Origin: Kibdelosporangium persicum
GTDB taxonomy: Bacteria > Actinomycetota > Actinomycetes > Mycobacteriales > Pseudonocardiaceae
Length of the DNA stretch: 64,000 bases
Reading direction: 5' to 3'
Assembly (NCBI RefSeq): GCF_013280595.1
Contig: NZ_JAAATY010000001.1
Span: 377,987-441,986 of the forward strand
Below are positions 53,367 through 62,121 of this stretch, piece by piece. How positions within the stretch are numbered: position 1 is the stretch's first letter; each line of letters opens with the position of its first letter. Both the position numbers and the translations under genes were made by a program. The notes under the pieces are model-generated. The model worked only from the letters and a program-made list of their open reading frames with translations, did no database searches and was not told the DNA's origin.

Positions 53367-55415
53367 CTACAGGTCGGCGGCCCAGACCAGAAGTGTGAAT
53401 ACTCCGACCAATCCCAGTGCGACACCTTGGACATATCCGGCGGTTGAGGCCCAGCCAAGACTCTGGAACATCCAGGCGAAACCAATGCCCGCTCCCTGGA
53501 GTGTCACGGCCGGTAGTGGCCAGGTGATCAGTAGTTGTTTGGCTTTGCGCCTTTCGGTAAAAGGGACGAGCGCCCTCAGGGCATTTTGTCCGAACGATGC
53601 CTGCCTGCCGAGCTGTGTAATCATCATCCCGTAGGGGATGGTGAGAACGAGCGCCGCGTTCGTGATCGTGAGCAGGTGGTATGAAATGCCAAGGTGATTG
53701 ATCACCGGTTGGAGCAGAAGGGAGGGCACCGCCAATGAGCCGAAGGCCAGCAATGCGGCGCCCGTCCATGCGGCCCAGAGGCTTGCTCTATTGACCTGGA
53801 ATCGACGTGGCGAGAGGTAGACCGGACAGTTGACGCGGGAGTAGACCAGTTGCAGCCCTCGGCGAACCTGTTCGTTGTCGCTGTTGAGTGCGGCGTGCAG
53901 GATCTTTTGCTTCGACTCCTCGAGGCTCTTCGCCGATCCGGTGCGGTTCACGTCGACGTCACCAGGAAAGACTGAGGTGGCCCTGATGAAGGAGCGGGCG
54001 GCTCGCAGGGTCAGGATCTCGTTGAGCGCATGCTCCACCTTTTCGCAGTTTTCGTCGGTGAGGGTATCGCTCATCAAGCCGGCCAGTGTGGCGATCGCCC
54101 GATCCGACTCGGCGACGAACTGGACGTAGTCCGCCCTGGTTTTCCGGAGACTCTGATGCGGTGGAGTCCCGGGGAAAACCTTCTTCTCGGCCGCGTCATG
54201 GATCAACGAAATGAACTGTTTTGCCTCGTCGGTCTGGTGTCTTCGGTGTTCCTCCCGCCATTCCAGAATGATCTTGCCAAGCAGGTCGTGCAGAAGTTCG
54301 AACTCCTCGCGGTTCAGCCTGATCACTCGCTGGAGGATCGGGGTTCCGCTCGCGGTGAGGCGTCGCATCACCGACCGGATCAGTCGTACGAGTTCATCCC
54401 GTGGCAACCGGGACAACCACGGGCCTTCGTGGTCGTTGTACACGTTGAGGAAGTCCGGCTTCTGCAGCAGGTCGGCGAGATCGTCGACGGTGAGTGCCGT
54501 TTTCGCTCCGGTCGGCAGGACCAGGTACCGGGAGACCGCCCAGAAGAGCGCCGTCTGCGCGGGTTCCAGTCCGTTGAGGATTCCCGACGTGAAGTTGCTC
54601 AGGATCTGGCTGGCACCACCGAGTTCCTCGTAGGCCCGCAGGTCCAGCCGCGGTTGGTCCAGGCCTTGGGCCTTGCTCCACATCGTCGACCAGATGATCT
54701 GGAAGAAGCCGGGTTCGAAGCGTTGTTCGCCAGGTTCCTGGTTGCCGGACGAGCGTTTCTCCAGATCGTCGATGGTCCGGGTGACCAGGCTCCGCTCGAC
54801 CGCCACGGTCGCGTCCACTGTGTCCAGTGGACCGTAGACGGCCTGCTCGAGCGCTTCGCGGGACAGTGAGGGGATGCGATAGCCGCCGTTGAGCAGGCCC
54901 GGCACTCTGCGCATCAACGGTTCGAGGCTGGCGAGGTAGTCCTCTCGCACGCTGATCAGGACGCAGGCGGCATCCGTGCCGCTGTGCACGAGTTTGGCCA
55001 TGGTGGCGAACAGGTCCTCGGACGACACCCCCGCGTTGATCCGCTCCTCGAACTGGTCGACGATCACCACCGTCCTGCGGTCGGTGTCCACCCAGTGTTG
55101 TTCGAGCAGGGGCAGCAGATCCAGGTCGTCCGGTGACTCCCAGTCCGCGTCGGCCAAGGCGGCCCTCGTGCGGGCGAGGATGTCGTCACGGGGATCGGTG
55201 ATGGTCACCGGAACGTGGGCCTTGTCCGCCAGCAGAACCGGCAGCAGTCCCGCGTTGATCAAGGAGGACTTCCCGGTGCCGCTCGGTGCGTAGACGATGA
55301 GGGTCGGCAGCGTCGCGACGAGGTTGGAGACGACCTGTACCTCCCGGTCCCTGCCGAAGAACAGATCGGATTCCGAGGTCCTGAACGGCCGCAGTCCCAC
55401 CCACGGGTTCGTCAT
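53367..55415 (-). CDS. Membrane-anchored STAND NTPase (nSTAND1-type)
   Basis: A 682-residue protein. Residues 1-25 (NPWVGLRPFRTSESDLFFGRD) are the nSTAND1 entry motif; Walker A is PSGTGKSS (44-51), Walker B VVIVDQFEE (116-124), and SVREDYLASLEPL follows. A helical region (~210-540) comes next. Instead of the WD40 repeats usual in this family, the C-terminus has four hydrophobic helices (~546-567, 582-602, 628-650, 658-680). It overlaps the SIR2 gene by 4 bp (ATGA). The pair suggests a signal-activated switch at the membrane controlling a NAD-consuming effector; this is inference. Confidence 0.85.
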   Translation of the reverse strand: MTNPWVGLRPFRTSESDLFFGRDREVQVVSNLVATLPTLIVYAPSGTGKSSLINAGLLPVLLADKAHVPVTITDPRDDILARTRAALADADWESPDDLDLLPLLEQHWVDTDRRTVVIVDQFEERINAGVSSEDLFATMAKLVHSGTDAACVLISVREDYLASLEPLMRRVPGLLNGGYRIPSLSREALEQAVYGPLDTVDATVAVERSLVTRTIDDLEKRSSGNQEPGEQRFEPGFFQIIWSTMWSKAQGLDQPRLDLRAYEELGGASQILSNFTSGILNGLEPAQTALFWAVSRYLVLPTGAKTALTVDDLADLLQKPDFLNVYNDHEGPWLSRLPRDELVRLIRSVMRRLTASGTPILQRVIRLNREEFELLHDLLGKIILEWREEHRRHQTDEAKQFISLIHDAAEKKVFPGTPPHQSLRKTRADYVQFVAESDRAIATLAGLMSDTLTDENCEKVEHALNEILTLRAARSFIRATSVFPGDVDVNRTGSAKSLEESKQKILHAALNSDNEQVRRGLQLVYSRVNCPVYLSPRRFQVNRASLWAAWTGAALLAFGSLAVPSLLLQPVINHLGISYHLLTITNAALVLTIPYGMMITQLGRQASFGQNALRALVPFTERRKAKQLLITWPLPAVTLQGAGIGFAWMFQSLGWASTAGYVQGVALGLVGVFTLLVWAADL

Positions 55416-56305
55416 GACATCTCCAGTTCCATGGCCTGCCGGAGCCTTACGCAGAACTGTGCGAGATCTCCGTTGTGCACGTTGACGTTCCGGTGCCGCC
55501 ACAGATCGACCTCGATCGGGTCCGGGTTCAGCTGCACTGCCCAGTGCCGTCGCTTTTCCCGGCCGGACAACGCATTGCGCAGCGCCAGCACCCGGAGAAA
55601 CGCCCGGAAGTTCCAGTCGTACAACGAGTAGCCGAGGAACAGGAACCGGCGTGTCTTGTACTCCCTGGTGAGCGCGGGTGGTGGAAAGTACGGTGAGACA
55701 CTGCCGCCGGAGTTGACTATGAAGTCGACGTAGTCGTCCTCGGTGATGATCACGTTGTCCGGGCCGTCCTGTGCGGACTGGTGGACCGAACCGTGCATCT
55801 TGAACAAGAACGTGCAACCGGGCGGGAACTCGCTGACCGCGAAGTCCCGGCTCTCCATGGTCGTTGTCCTGCCGTCCGGGAGGATCAGCTCGAGGCCGAG
55901 CATGTGGTGGTCATTGCCGTCGGAGGCTCGTAAACCTTGTGTCACCGTGCATATCGGCCGGTCTGCGGCGTGGAAGGCCCGTTCGATGAACGAGTCGTAG
56001 TTCGTGGTGATGATGAAGAGGTTCTGCTGCCGGTTCGGCAGTCCGGCGAGCATGGTGGCCACGTCGCTCGGCCGCTGGCTGGTCTGTTCGATCTCAAAAC
56101 GCCGGTGCAGATGCTTGTAGAGGGCATCTCGGTCGAAGACGGTGTACTCGAAGACCTGCGCCACTTTGGCCAGTTCATCCGCGGTGCCCTGGGGATAGGC
56201 GCCCTCCATCATGGCGACGAGTTCTTTGGCGAGGCCGCGGCTGTCCGGGAGTCGATGGGCGGGGGCGCATCCGACGAGGGACGCGCCCGCCCCGACGAAC
56301 GGCAC
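55412..56305 (-). CDS. SIR2-family NAD-hydrolase-type protein
   Basis: A protein of at least 297 residues with a defence-type SIR2 domain, not a sirtuin deacylase. GAGAS is at 5-9, N102 lies in ITTNYDSFIERAF, and H171 in FKMHGS; these Asn/His residues are catalytic in NADase SIR2 proteins. GYSLYDWNFRAFLRVL (225-240) is the usual C-terminal motif; zinc Cys pairs are absent. The GTG has GGGGA 4 nt upstream. However, in-frame residues before it (AKVADWLANGEIVPFVGAGAS) look coding, back to a stop at 56384, without a standard start. It drives the STAND gene by ATGA overlap. Confidence 0.85.
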   Translation of the reverse strand: MPFVGAGASLVGCAPAHRLPDSRGLAKELVAMMEGAYPQGTADELAKVAQVFEYTVFDRDALYKHLHRRFEIEQTSQRPSDVATMLAGLPNRQQNLFIITTNYDSFIERAFHAADRPICTVTQGLRASDGNDHHMLGLELILPDGRTTTMESRDFAVSEFPPGCTFLFKMHGSVHQSAQDGPDNVIITEDDYVDFIVNSGGSVSPYFPPPALTREYKTRRFLFLGYSLYDWNFRAFLRVLALRNALSGREKRRHWAVQLNPDPIEVDLWRHRNVNVHNGDLAQFCVRLRQAMELEMS

Positions 56306-56391
56306 GATTTCCCCGTTCGCCAGCCAATCGGCGACCTTGGCGAATGGAAACGCGTCGAGACCGAATGATTCGGCGATCGTGGCTCACCCCT

Positions 56392-56430
56392 CCGGCGACA
56401 GCACCTTTGACTGCTAGGTGCTGTCGCCGG
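56392..56430. terminator. Strong 15-bp hairpin
   Basis: CCGGCGACAGCACCT (56392-56406), 9-nt loop, AGGTGCTGTCGCCGG (56416-56430): a perfect 15-bp stem. It is 89 bp downstream of the PQQ-propeller stop and would terminate that gene, but it also lies within 10 bp of the open SIR2 frame, leaving little room for a promoter between them. Confidence 0.75.
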
Positions 56431-56519
56431 ATTGTGGTGAGCTGTTAGCTGTCACTGGGCAACGAATGGGTTTCAGGCTGCTGACCGCTGTATCGTCACC
56501 CGGTCGGCGTAGGTATCGG

Positions 56520-57779
56520 TCACTTGACCGGCTTGTAGGTCGCGCCCTTGTCGACGGCGAGGTACTTGTCGACCATGTCCGGGGAGACGCCGGGCGCGTC
56601 CGGCGCGTCCTTGCCGGTCTTGGCGTCCAACGCCACCGGATCGTTGGCGCCTTTGCCGTAGACCAAGCCGTGGTAGGCGGCGGTGATGGTGGGTGCGACG
56701 CGGTCGGGGCCGTCCTTGATCTCCCACAACGTGTTCGGGCCGACGTTGGTCGCCTCGAAGGCGAAGGTCCGCTCGCTGTTGCCGTCGCAGACGATGATCG
56801 ACACCTGGTCGTAGAAGCAGGCGACGTTGTAGCTCAGCATGCTCGGCACGTCGGTGGCCAGGCTGTACAGCGCTTTGCCGGTGGTCACGTCCAGGATGTC
56901 GAACTGGTAGTCGCCGCTGCTGTAGACCTTGCGGTTGCTGGCCACCAGCTTGGGCGAGATCGGCATCAGTGTGGTGCCGTAGCCGCCGAGGGGAGTCGAC
57001 CACTTCTCGGCGCCGTCGGTCTCGGCCAGCCCGGTCAGCGTCCGGGGCTCACCGATGAAGGGCTTGCCGCCGTTGCCGACGACCATGCCGCTGTCCACCT
57101 CGCCGGCCAGGAACTGGTCCTTGCTCCACCGCACCTGGTGGGTGTTCCTGTCGATGACGTACGTCAGGCCGACGTTGGTGGAGTCGTCGAAGTACGTGAC
57201 CACGACGGAAGAGTCCGACGCGCCGACGACAGCGACCTCGCCGCCCATGGTGCTGGTGGCGCCCTTCAGGTCGATGTCGATCGTGGCCGACCAGTCCTTC
57301 TCGCCGGACTTGACGTCGACCGCGACCACCTCGATCTTCGGGTGCGCGGGAGTCGTGCCCTTCGCGGGCTCGGACCCGCTGAACGCCGCGTAGACCTTGT
57401 CCTGGTGGACGTGCGGCGGTTTGCCGAGCGGCTCGGTGCCGGTCGAGATCTGACCGGGCACCGACCAGAGCGGCCGCGCGGTGAGCCCGTCGAACGCGTT
57501 GAGCTCGTTCGCCTTGACGCTGTAGATGTAGCCGTCGTGCAGCGTCGCCAGCTTCCTGTCCCGGTGGAAGAAGGTCTGGCTGGGGAACTTCGCCGACGTC
57601 TTCTCGAACACCTTCGGCGGGTCGAACGCCGTGCGCTCGGGCTGCTGCGCCGTGGCCGGCGGTGCCTCGCTCGAGGTGTTTGGTGTGGACTGTCCAGTTT
57701 GGCTGCCTTCGCCGCCGCCGCAGGCCGTCAGCACCGCCGCCGCCAGCACGACACCCAAACCCGATTTCAAGCCCCGCAT
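56520..57779 (-). CDS. PQQ-like beta-propeller lipoprotein
   Basis: A 419-residue lipoprotein: signal RGLKSGLGVVLAAAVLTACGGG (lipobox LTAC), a Ser/Thr/Pro-rich linker to about residue 50, then a seven- or eight-bladed propeller with PQQ-like repeats (LATLHDGYIYSVKANELNAFDGLTA; VVAVDVKSGEKDWS; YQFDILDVTTGKALYS). It lacks the catalytic Asp/Glu of PQQ dehydrogenases as far as I can tell and is more likely a binding scaffold. An ATG two codons earlier is also possible. A hairpin follows downstream. Confidence 0.82.
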   Translation of the reverse strand: MRGLKSGLGVVLAAAVLTACGGGEGSQTGQSTPNTSSEAPPATAQQPERTAFDPPKVFEKTSAKFPSQTFFHRDRKLATLHDGYIYSVKANELNAFDGLTARPLWSVPGQISTGTEPLGKPPHVHQDKVYAAFSGSEPAKGTTPAHPKIEVVAVDVKSGEKDWSATIDIDLKGATSTMGGEVAVVGASDSSVVVTYFDDSTNVGLTYVIDRNTHQVRWSKDQFLAGEVDSGMVVGNGGKPFIGEPRTLTGLAETDGAEKWSTPLGGYGTTLMPISPKLVASNRKVYSSGDYQFDILDVTTGKALYSLATDVPSMLSYNVACFYDQVSIIVCDGNSERTFAFEATNVGPNTLWEIKDGPDRVAPTITAAYHGLVYGKGANDPVALDAKTGKDAPDAPGVSPDMVDKYLAVDKGATYKPVK

Positions 57780-57907
57780 GCTCATCCCCAAGATCGCGAA
57801 CAACCGTGAGCCGGATGGTAGGCAGCCCGGCCCACGGTTGTCGCGCCGATCTCTTGCGGTTTTCTTTCGGTCGCCGCCTGCCCCGGCCGAGCGGTAAGCT
57901 CCCGATC

Positions 57908-58657
57908 ATGGTGCGGGGGCGCGTGGCGTTGGTGACCGGGGTCAGTCGTCGGGCGGGGATCGGTTATGCCGTCGCCCAACGACTTTCCGACCTGGGCGCC
58001 CGGTTGTTCCTGCATCACTACGCGCCGCACGACAGCGAACAGCCGTGGGGCGCGGACCCAGACGGGCCGCCGGTGCTCAGTTCCGCCCATGCCTCGGTCG
58101 ACCTGGCGGATCCCACGGGCCCGCAGCGCTTGATGGACGCCGCGGTCGAGGCGTTCGGGCACGTGGACATCCTGGTGTGCAACCACGCTCTGAGCGGCGG
58201 CGACGGCCCGCTGGGCACGCTGGACGCCGAGATGCTCGACCGGCACTGGGCGGTCAACACCCGGTCGGCGATCCTGCTCACCCAGGCCTTCGCCGCTCAG
58301 CACGACGGCAGGCCAGGCGGACGCGTCATCTTCATGACGTCCGGTCAGGATCTCGGCCCGATGCGGCATGAGGTCGCCTACGCGGCAGCCAAAGGTGCGC
58401 TCGCGTCGATCACCCGCACCCTGGCCGACCACCTCGCCGACCAGATGATCACGCTGAACGCCGTCAACCCCGGGCCGGTGGACACCGGCTACCCCCCGCC
58501 TGCGGTGATCGAGCAGGTCAGCCGTCGCTTCCCGCAAGGCCGGTGGGGACAGCCGGACGATCCGGCCCGCCTGATCGCGTGGCTGGTCAGTGCCGACGCC
58601 GCGTGGATCACCGGCCAGGTGATCAACTCCGAGGGCGGGTTCCGGCGCTTCGACTGA
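57908..58657 (+). CDS. Short-chain dehydrogenase/reductase
   Basis: A 249-residue SDR. The cofactor loop VTGVSRRAGIGYAVA has an extra Arg-rich insertion; NHALSGG replaces NNAG; the active-site Ser is in IFMTSGQD and Tyr/Lys in EVAYAAAKGALASI; NPGPVDTGY follows. It resembles the FabG-like actinobacterial group associated with antibiotic or 3-oxoacyl chemistry. Substrate unknown. The ATG is used; the longer frame crosses the divergent propeller gene. Confidence 0.88.
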   Translation: MVRGRVALVTGVSRRAGIGYAVAQRLSDLGARLFLHHYAPHDSEQPWGADPDGPPVLSSAHASVDLADPTGPQRLMDAAVEAFGHVDILVCNHALSGGDGPLGTLDAEMLDRHWAVNTRSAILLTQAFAAQHDGRPGGRVIFMTSGQDLGPMRHEVAYAAAKGALASITRTLADHLADQMITLNAVNPGPVDTGYPPPAVIEQVSRRFPQGRWGQPDDPARLIAWLVSADAAWITGQVINSEGGFRRFD

Positions 58658-58676
58658 CCAGGCGCTGCCGTGAGCG

Positions 58677-59897
58677 TCAGCCGAGACAGGACCGGACGGC
58701 TGTGATCAGGTTCGCCGCCCGCGGGTCGTCGGGCCGGTAGTTCCAGAGGTTCGTGACGTAGCAGAAGCCGACCTCCGCGTCCGGATCGGCGAAGGCGATC
58801 GACCCGCCGGAGCCAGGGTGGCCGAACGACCCCGGCCCGGCCATCGGCACCGGCGGGCAGGCTCGCCAGAACCCGAGCGACATGTTGAAGGAACGGTCAG
58901 CCGGGATGGTCAACCCCGGTGGCAGCCCGTACATCGTCGTCTTGTCGGTCTGCACGACGGTCATGCGCTCGACCGTCGCCGGGTCGAGCAGCCGTACGCC
59001 GTCGACGTCACTGACTGTGGCGGCATACATCCGAGCCAGCGAGCGTGCGTCCGCGACCATGTTCGCGGCCGGGAACTCCGCCGCGCGCCAGGCACGCGTC
59101 CGGAAGTACCCGGTGGAGGGATCCATGGCGCCGCCGAGCACGCCCGCGTGCATCTGGACCGCGTCCGGACTCCACATGGATTGGACCCATGCGGTGACCG
59201 TCTCGGCGTCCAGCCCGGATATGGCGACCATCCCGGCGAGCAACTCGTCCAGGGTGAACGCGGCGGCGTCCTCGAACCGCGCCACTCGTGGTTCCTGGTC
59301 CTCCGGCAGGCCGATCCAGGCGCTCAGTCCGAGCGGTGCGGCAACCTCCTCGGCGAAGAACCTGCCGAGTGACTTCCCGGTGATCCGGCGTACGACCTCG
59401 CCGACCAGATACCCGTACGTGACGGCGTGGTAAACGTGTTGGGTTCCCGGCTGCCACAACGGCTGCTGCGCCTCCAGTGCGCGGATGACCGGGTCCCAGG
59501 CGCACGCCTCCTCGAAGGTCAGCGGCCCGTCGACGACCGGCAGGCCGGCCTGGTGCGACAGCAGCCAACGCACCAGGATCTTGTCCTTGCCGTTGGCACC
59601 GAACTCCGGCCAGTACCGGACCACCGGGGCGTCCAGATCCAGGTCACCGCGCTGTGCCAGTAAATGGGCGCAGATCGCGGTGGCGCCCTTGGTCGTCGAC
59701 GCCACCTGGACGATGGTGTCCTTGTGCCACGGCCGGTTCGCCTCCCGATCGGCGAGACCGTCCCACAGGTCGACGACCGGACGGCCGCCCACGTAGACAC
59801 TGCAGGCCGCGCCGATCTCGCCGGGGTTTCCCTCGAAGTTCGCGCGGAACGCGTCGGCGACCTTTCCCCAGCCGTCCTCGACATGGGTGTCCGTCAT
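58677..59897 (-). CDS. Serine hydrolase (beta-lactamase / EstB type)
   Basis: A 406-residue cytoplasmic serine hydrolase with the class C beta-lactamase fold. The nucleophile is S67 in VASTTKG (S-x-x-K 67-70), the base Tyr is in HAVTYGYLVGEVVRRITG, and a third motif GHPGSGGS is near 350. Members act as esterases or peptidases rather than on beta-lactams. The intergenic space upstream is occupied mostly by the MITE. It converges on the SDR gene. Confidence 0.88.
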   Translation of the reverse strand: MTDTHVEDGWGKVADAFRANFEGNPGEIGAACSVYVGGRPVVDLWDGLADREANRPWHKDTIVQVASTTKGATAICAHLLAQRGDLDLDAPVVRYWPEFGANGKDKILVRWLLSHQAGLPVVDGPLTFEEACAWDPVIRALEAQQPLWQPGTQHVYHAVTYGYLVGEVVRRITGKSLGRFFAEEVAAPLGLSAWIGLPEDQEPRVARFEDAAAFTLDELLAGMVAISGLDAETVTAWVQSMWSPDAVQMHAGVLGGAMDPSTGYFRTRAWRAAEFPAANMVADARSLARMYAATVSDVDGVRLLDPATVERMTVVQTDKTTMYGLPPGLTIPADRSFNMSLGFWRACPPVPMAGPGSFGHPGSGGSIAFADPDAEVGFCYVTNLWNYRPDDPRAANLITAVRSCLG

Positions 59898-59993
59898 GAT
59901 GTGTTCCCTTCCTCAAGCGGGCACGGCGAAGAAGCCCGCATACGGGTCAAAGCACTGTGGTTGTCGCTGATCCGGCCCGCAGGGCCGCGGCGA

Positions 59994-60186
59994 CTAGGCC
60001 GTGTTTCAAATGCCCGATCGCGATAGCCGGGCCGGATGCGGCCCCTGACGCCACCGCGGGACCGCCCAAAGACAACCAGTATTCGCGGCGATCCCGCGGC
60101 GACGCCAGGAACCGCCCCACCGAGCCGATTCCGGCCTCCGGCCGGGGCAGACTCTCATCGACCGGGACATTCGAAACACGACCTAG
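59994..60186. mobile_element. 185-bp MITE with CTAG target duplication
   Basis: Element 59998-60182 flanked on both sides by CTAG. Its ends are inverted: left GCCGTGTTTCAAATGCCCG and right (reverse complement) GTCGTGTTTCGAATGTCCCG, agreeing at 20 of 24 aligned columns across the terminal region. No transposase is inside. The TIR and CTAG duplication resemble IS5-type elements. The right CTAG includes the stop codon of the ABC permease, whose reading is undisturbed. Confidence 0.82.
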
Positions 60187-60944
60187 GAGATCCTGCGGCG
60201 GTAAGAGGCCGTGGCGAAGACGTACGCCACCACAAGGATGCCGGCGCACCACGCCAGGGCGATCCAGATGTCGGTGCCCACCGGCTGCTGCGCGAACAGG
60301 TCACGGATGGAGTTGACGATGGACGTCACCGGCTGGTTCTCGGCGAACCAGCGCACTGGGCCGGGCATGGTGCCGGTGGGGACGAACGCCGAGCTGAGGA
60401 ACGGCAGGAAGATGAGCGGGTAGGAGAACGCCCCCGCGCCTTCCGCCGACTTGGCGGTCAGACCGGCGATCACCGCGATCCACGTCAGCGCGAGGGTGAC
60501 CAGGATCAGGCTGCCGATGACCGCGAGCCAGGCCGGCACCCCTGCCCCTGACCGGAAGCCCATGAGCAGAGCGACTCCGACGACGATCACGAGCGAGATC
60601 AGGTTGGCGACCAGCGAGGTCAGCACGTGCGCCCACAGCACGCCCGACCGTGCGATCGGCAGGGACTGGAAGCGCTCGAAGATCCCGCTCTTCAGGTCGA
60701 TGAAAAGCCGGTACGCGGTGTAGGAGACGCCTGAGGCGATCGTGATCAGCAGGATGCCGGGCAGCATGTAGTTCACATACGACCCCGAGCCCGTGTTGAT
60801 CGCGCCGCCGAACACGTAGACGAATATCAGCATCATGACGACCGGCACGATCGCGGTCGTGATGATGGTGTCCACACTGCGCGTGATGTGGCGCAGGGAT
60901 CGTCCCAACAGGATGGTGGTGTCGCCGAGAAAGTGCTTGGCCAT
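60183..60944 (-). CDS. ABC-2 type permease (daunorubicin-resistance-like)
   Basis: A 253-residue membrane protein with six helices of the ABC2_membrane/DrrB type: ITTAIVPVVMMLIFVYVFGGAI, VNYMLPGILLITIASGVSYTAY, FERFQSLPIARSGVLWAHVL and PLIFLPFLSSAFVPTGTMP. It works with the ATPase upstream to export a lipophilic compound. It overlaps that gene as TGATG. Its stop (TAG) is part of the CTAG flanking the MITE. Confidence 0.9.
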   Translation of the reverse strand: MAKHFLGDTTILLGRSLRHITRSVDTIITTAIVPVVMMLIFVYVFGGAINTGSGSYVNYMLPGILLITIASGVSYTAYRLFIDLKSGIFERFQSLPIARSGVLWAHVLTSLVANLISLVIVVGVALLMGFRSGAGVPAWLAVIGSLILVTLALTWIAVIAGLTAKSAEGAGAFSYPLIFLPFLSSAFVPTGTMPGPVRWFAENQPVTSIVNSIRDLFAQQPVGTDIWIALAWCAGILVVAYVFATASYRRRIS

Positions 60945-61717
60945 CAGGAGTCCTTGCCGTTGGCGCCGACGATGGCGAAGAAGACGTCCTCCAGGGTCGG
61001 CTGCTTCTCGACGTATTCGACCTTGGCAGGCGGGAGAAGCCGCCTGAGTTCGGCGAGGGTGCCGTTGACGATGATCCGGCCCTGGTGCAGGATCGCGATC
61101 CGGTCGGCGAGTTGTTCGGCCTCGTCCAGGTACTGCGTCGTCAGCAGTACCGTGGTACCGCGTGCGGCGAGGGCCTTCACGGCGTCCCACACCTCGATGC
61201 GTGCTTCGGGGTCGAGCCCGGTGGTCGGTTCGTCCAGGAAGATCACCGGCGGATTCCCGATGAGGCTCATGGCGATGTCCAGCCGGCGGCGCATGCCGCC
61301 CGAGTACGTCGCCACCTTCCGCGTGGCCGCCTCGGTCAGCGAGAACCGCGTGAGCAGGTCGTCCGCGATCCTGCCCGGGTTCTTCTGGTGCCGCAGCCGG
61401 GCGACGAGCACGAGGTTCTCGCGTCCACTGAGGACTTCGTCGACGGCGGCGAACTGCCCGGTGAGGCTGATCGACTCCCGCACGTCCGCCGGCTGGGTGG
61501 CGACGTCGAAGCCGTTGACGCTCGCCGTTCCCGCGTCCGCCTTGAGCAATGTGGACAGGATTCGCACGACCGTGGTCTTGCCCGCCCCGTTGGAGCCCAG
61601 CAGCGCGAAGATGCTGCCGCGTGCCACGTCGAAGTCCACACCGCGCAGTACCTGCAACGCCTTGTAGGACTTCCGCAGGCCCTGCACACGGATCGCCTGG
61701 ACTTGCTGTGTCGTCAT
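60944..61717 (-). CDS. ABC transporter ATP-binding protein (DrrA type)
   Basis: A 257-residue ATPase. Walker A GSNGAGKTTVV (~residues 39-49), signature YSGGMRRRLDIAMSL, Walker B PVIFLDEPTTGLDPEARIEVW, and a switch His replaced by Gln in LLTTQYLDEAEQL, as in DrrA-type drug exporters. The C-terminal tail VEYVEKQPTLEDVFFAIVG is also DrrA-like. TGATG overlaps on both sides couple it to DUF1048 and to the permease. Confidence 0.92.
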   Translation of the reverse strand: MTTQQVQAIRVQGLRKSYKALQVLRGVDFDVARGSIFALLGSNGAGKTTVVRILSTLLKADAGTASVNGFDVATQPADVRESISLTGQFAAVDEVLSGRENLVLVARLRHQKNPGRIADDLLTRFSLTEAATRKVATYSGGMRRRLDIAMSLIGNPPVIFLDEPTTGLDPEARIEVWDAVKALAARGTTVLLTTQYLDEAEQLADRIAILHQGRIIVNGTLAELRRLLPPAKVEYVEKQPTLEDVFFAIVGANGKDS

Positions 61718-62121
61718 CAGACGGTCCCGTCCTGGTTCCCGGCGTCTTCGCCGGCGGCCTGGTCGATGGCGCTGATCAGCCTGTTCCGTTCCCTGGCGAC
61801 GTATCCGCCCTTCGTGTAGTTCTGCACCAACGCCTCCACGAACTCCACCGGGTCCTGCCCGACGATCTCGCGGATCGGCGTTCCGTCCGCCGCGGCCCGT
61901 TCGAACAGGTCGGCGACATCCTCGAACAGCGATGCCGCGCCATCGGAGTCCGAGGGCCCGAAGTGCATGACGTACCGTTCGATCGCCTCCACCGCCGTGC
62001 GGTAGTTCGGGGGGAGTTGCTTCACGCGCGCCTTGTACTGCCGCCATCGACGCTTGTCGCCGATCACCGTCGTGATGAACTTGGCGATCAAGCCGTCCTT
62101 GTCCGTGTCGGACATGGTCAT
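61717..62121 (-). CDS. DUF1048 protein
   Basis: A 134-residue helical protein of the DUF1048 family (FITTVIGDKRRWRQYKARVKQLPPNYRTAVEAIERYVMHFGP at ~15-55, followed by LFEDVADLFERAA). Its homologues regularly sit between PadR regulators and ABC exporters; the role is unknown. ATGA overlap with PadR fixes the start at the first of two ATGs, in addition to AGGAGG just upstream. TGATG overlap with the ATPase follows. Confidence 0.86.
   Translation of the reverse strand: MTMSDTDKDGLIAKFITTVIGDKRRWRQYKARVKQLPPNYRTAVEAIERYVMHFGPSDSDGAASLFEDVADLFERAAADGTPIREIVGQDPVEFVEALVQNYTKGGYVARERNRLISAIDQAAGEDAGNQDGTV

Noticed and set aside
56175-56387. Short minus-strand frame starting GTG AGC CAC upstream of the SIR2 gene
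   Set aside because: Arg-rich non-family sequence; considered only as evidence for a possible frameshift.
58677-59897. Beta-lactamase resistance gene
   Set aside because: S-x-x-K and Tyr motifs fit the wider EstB-like hydrolase group; no export signal, so periplasmic beta-lactam hydrolysis is unlikely.
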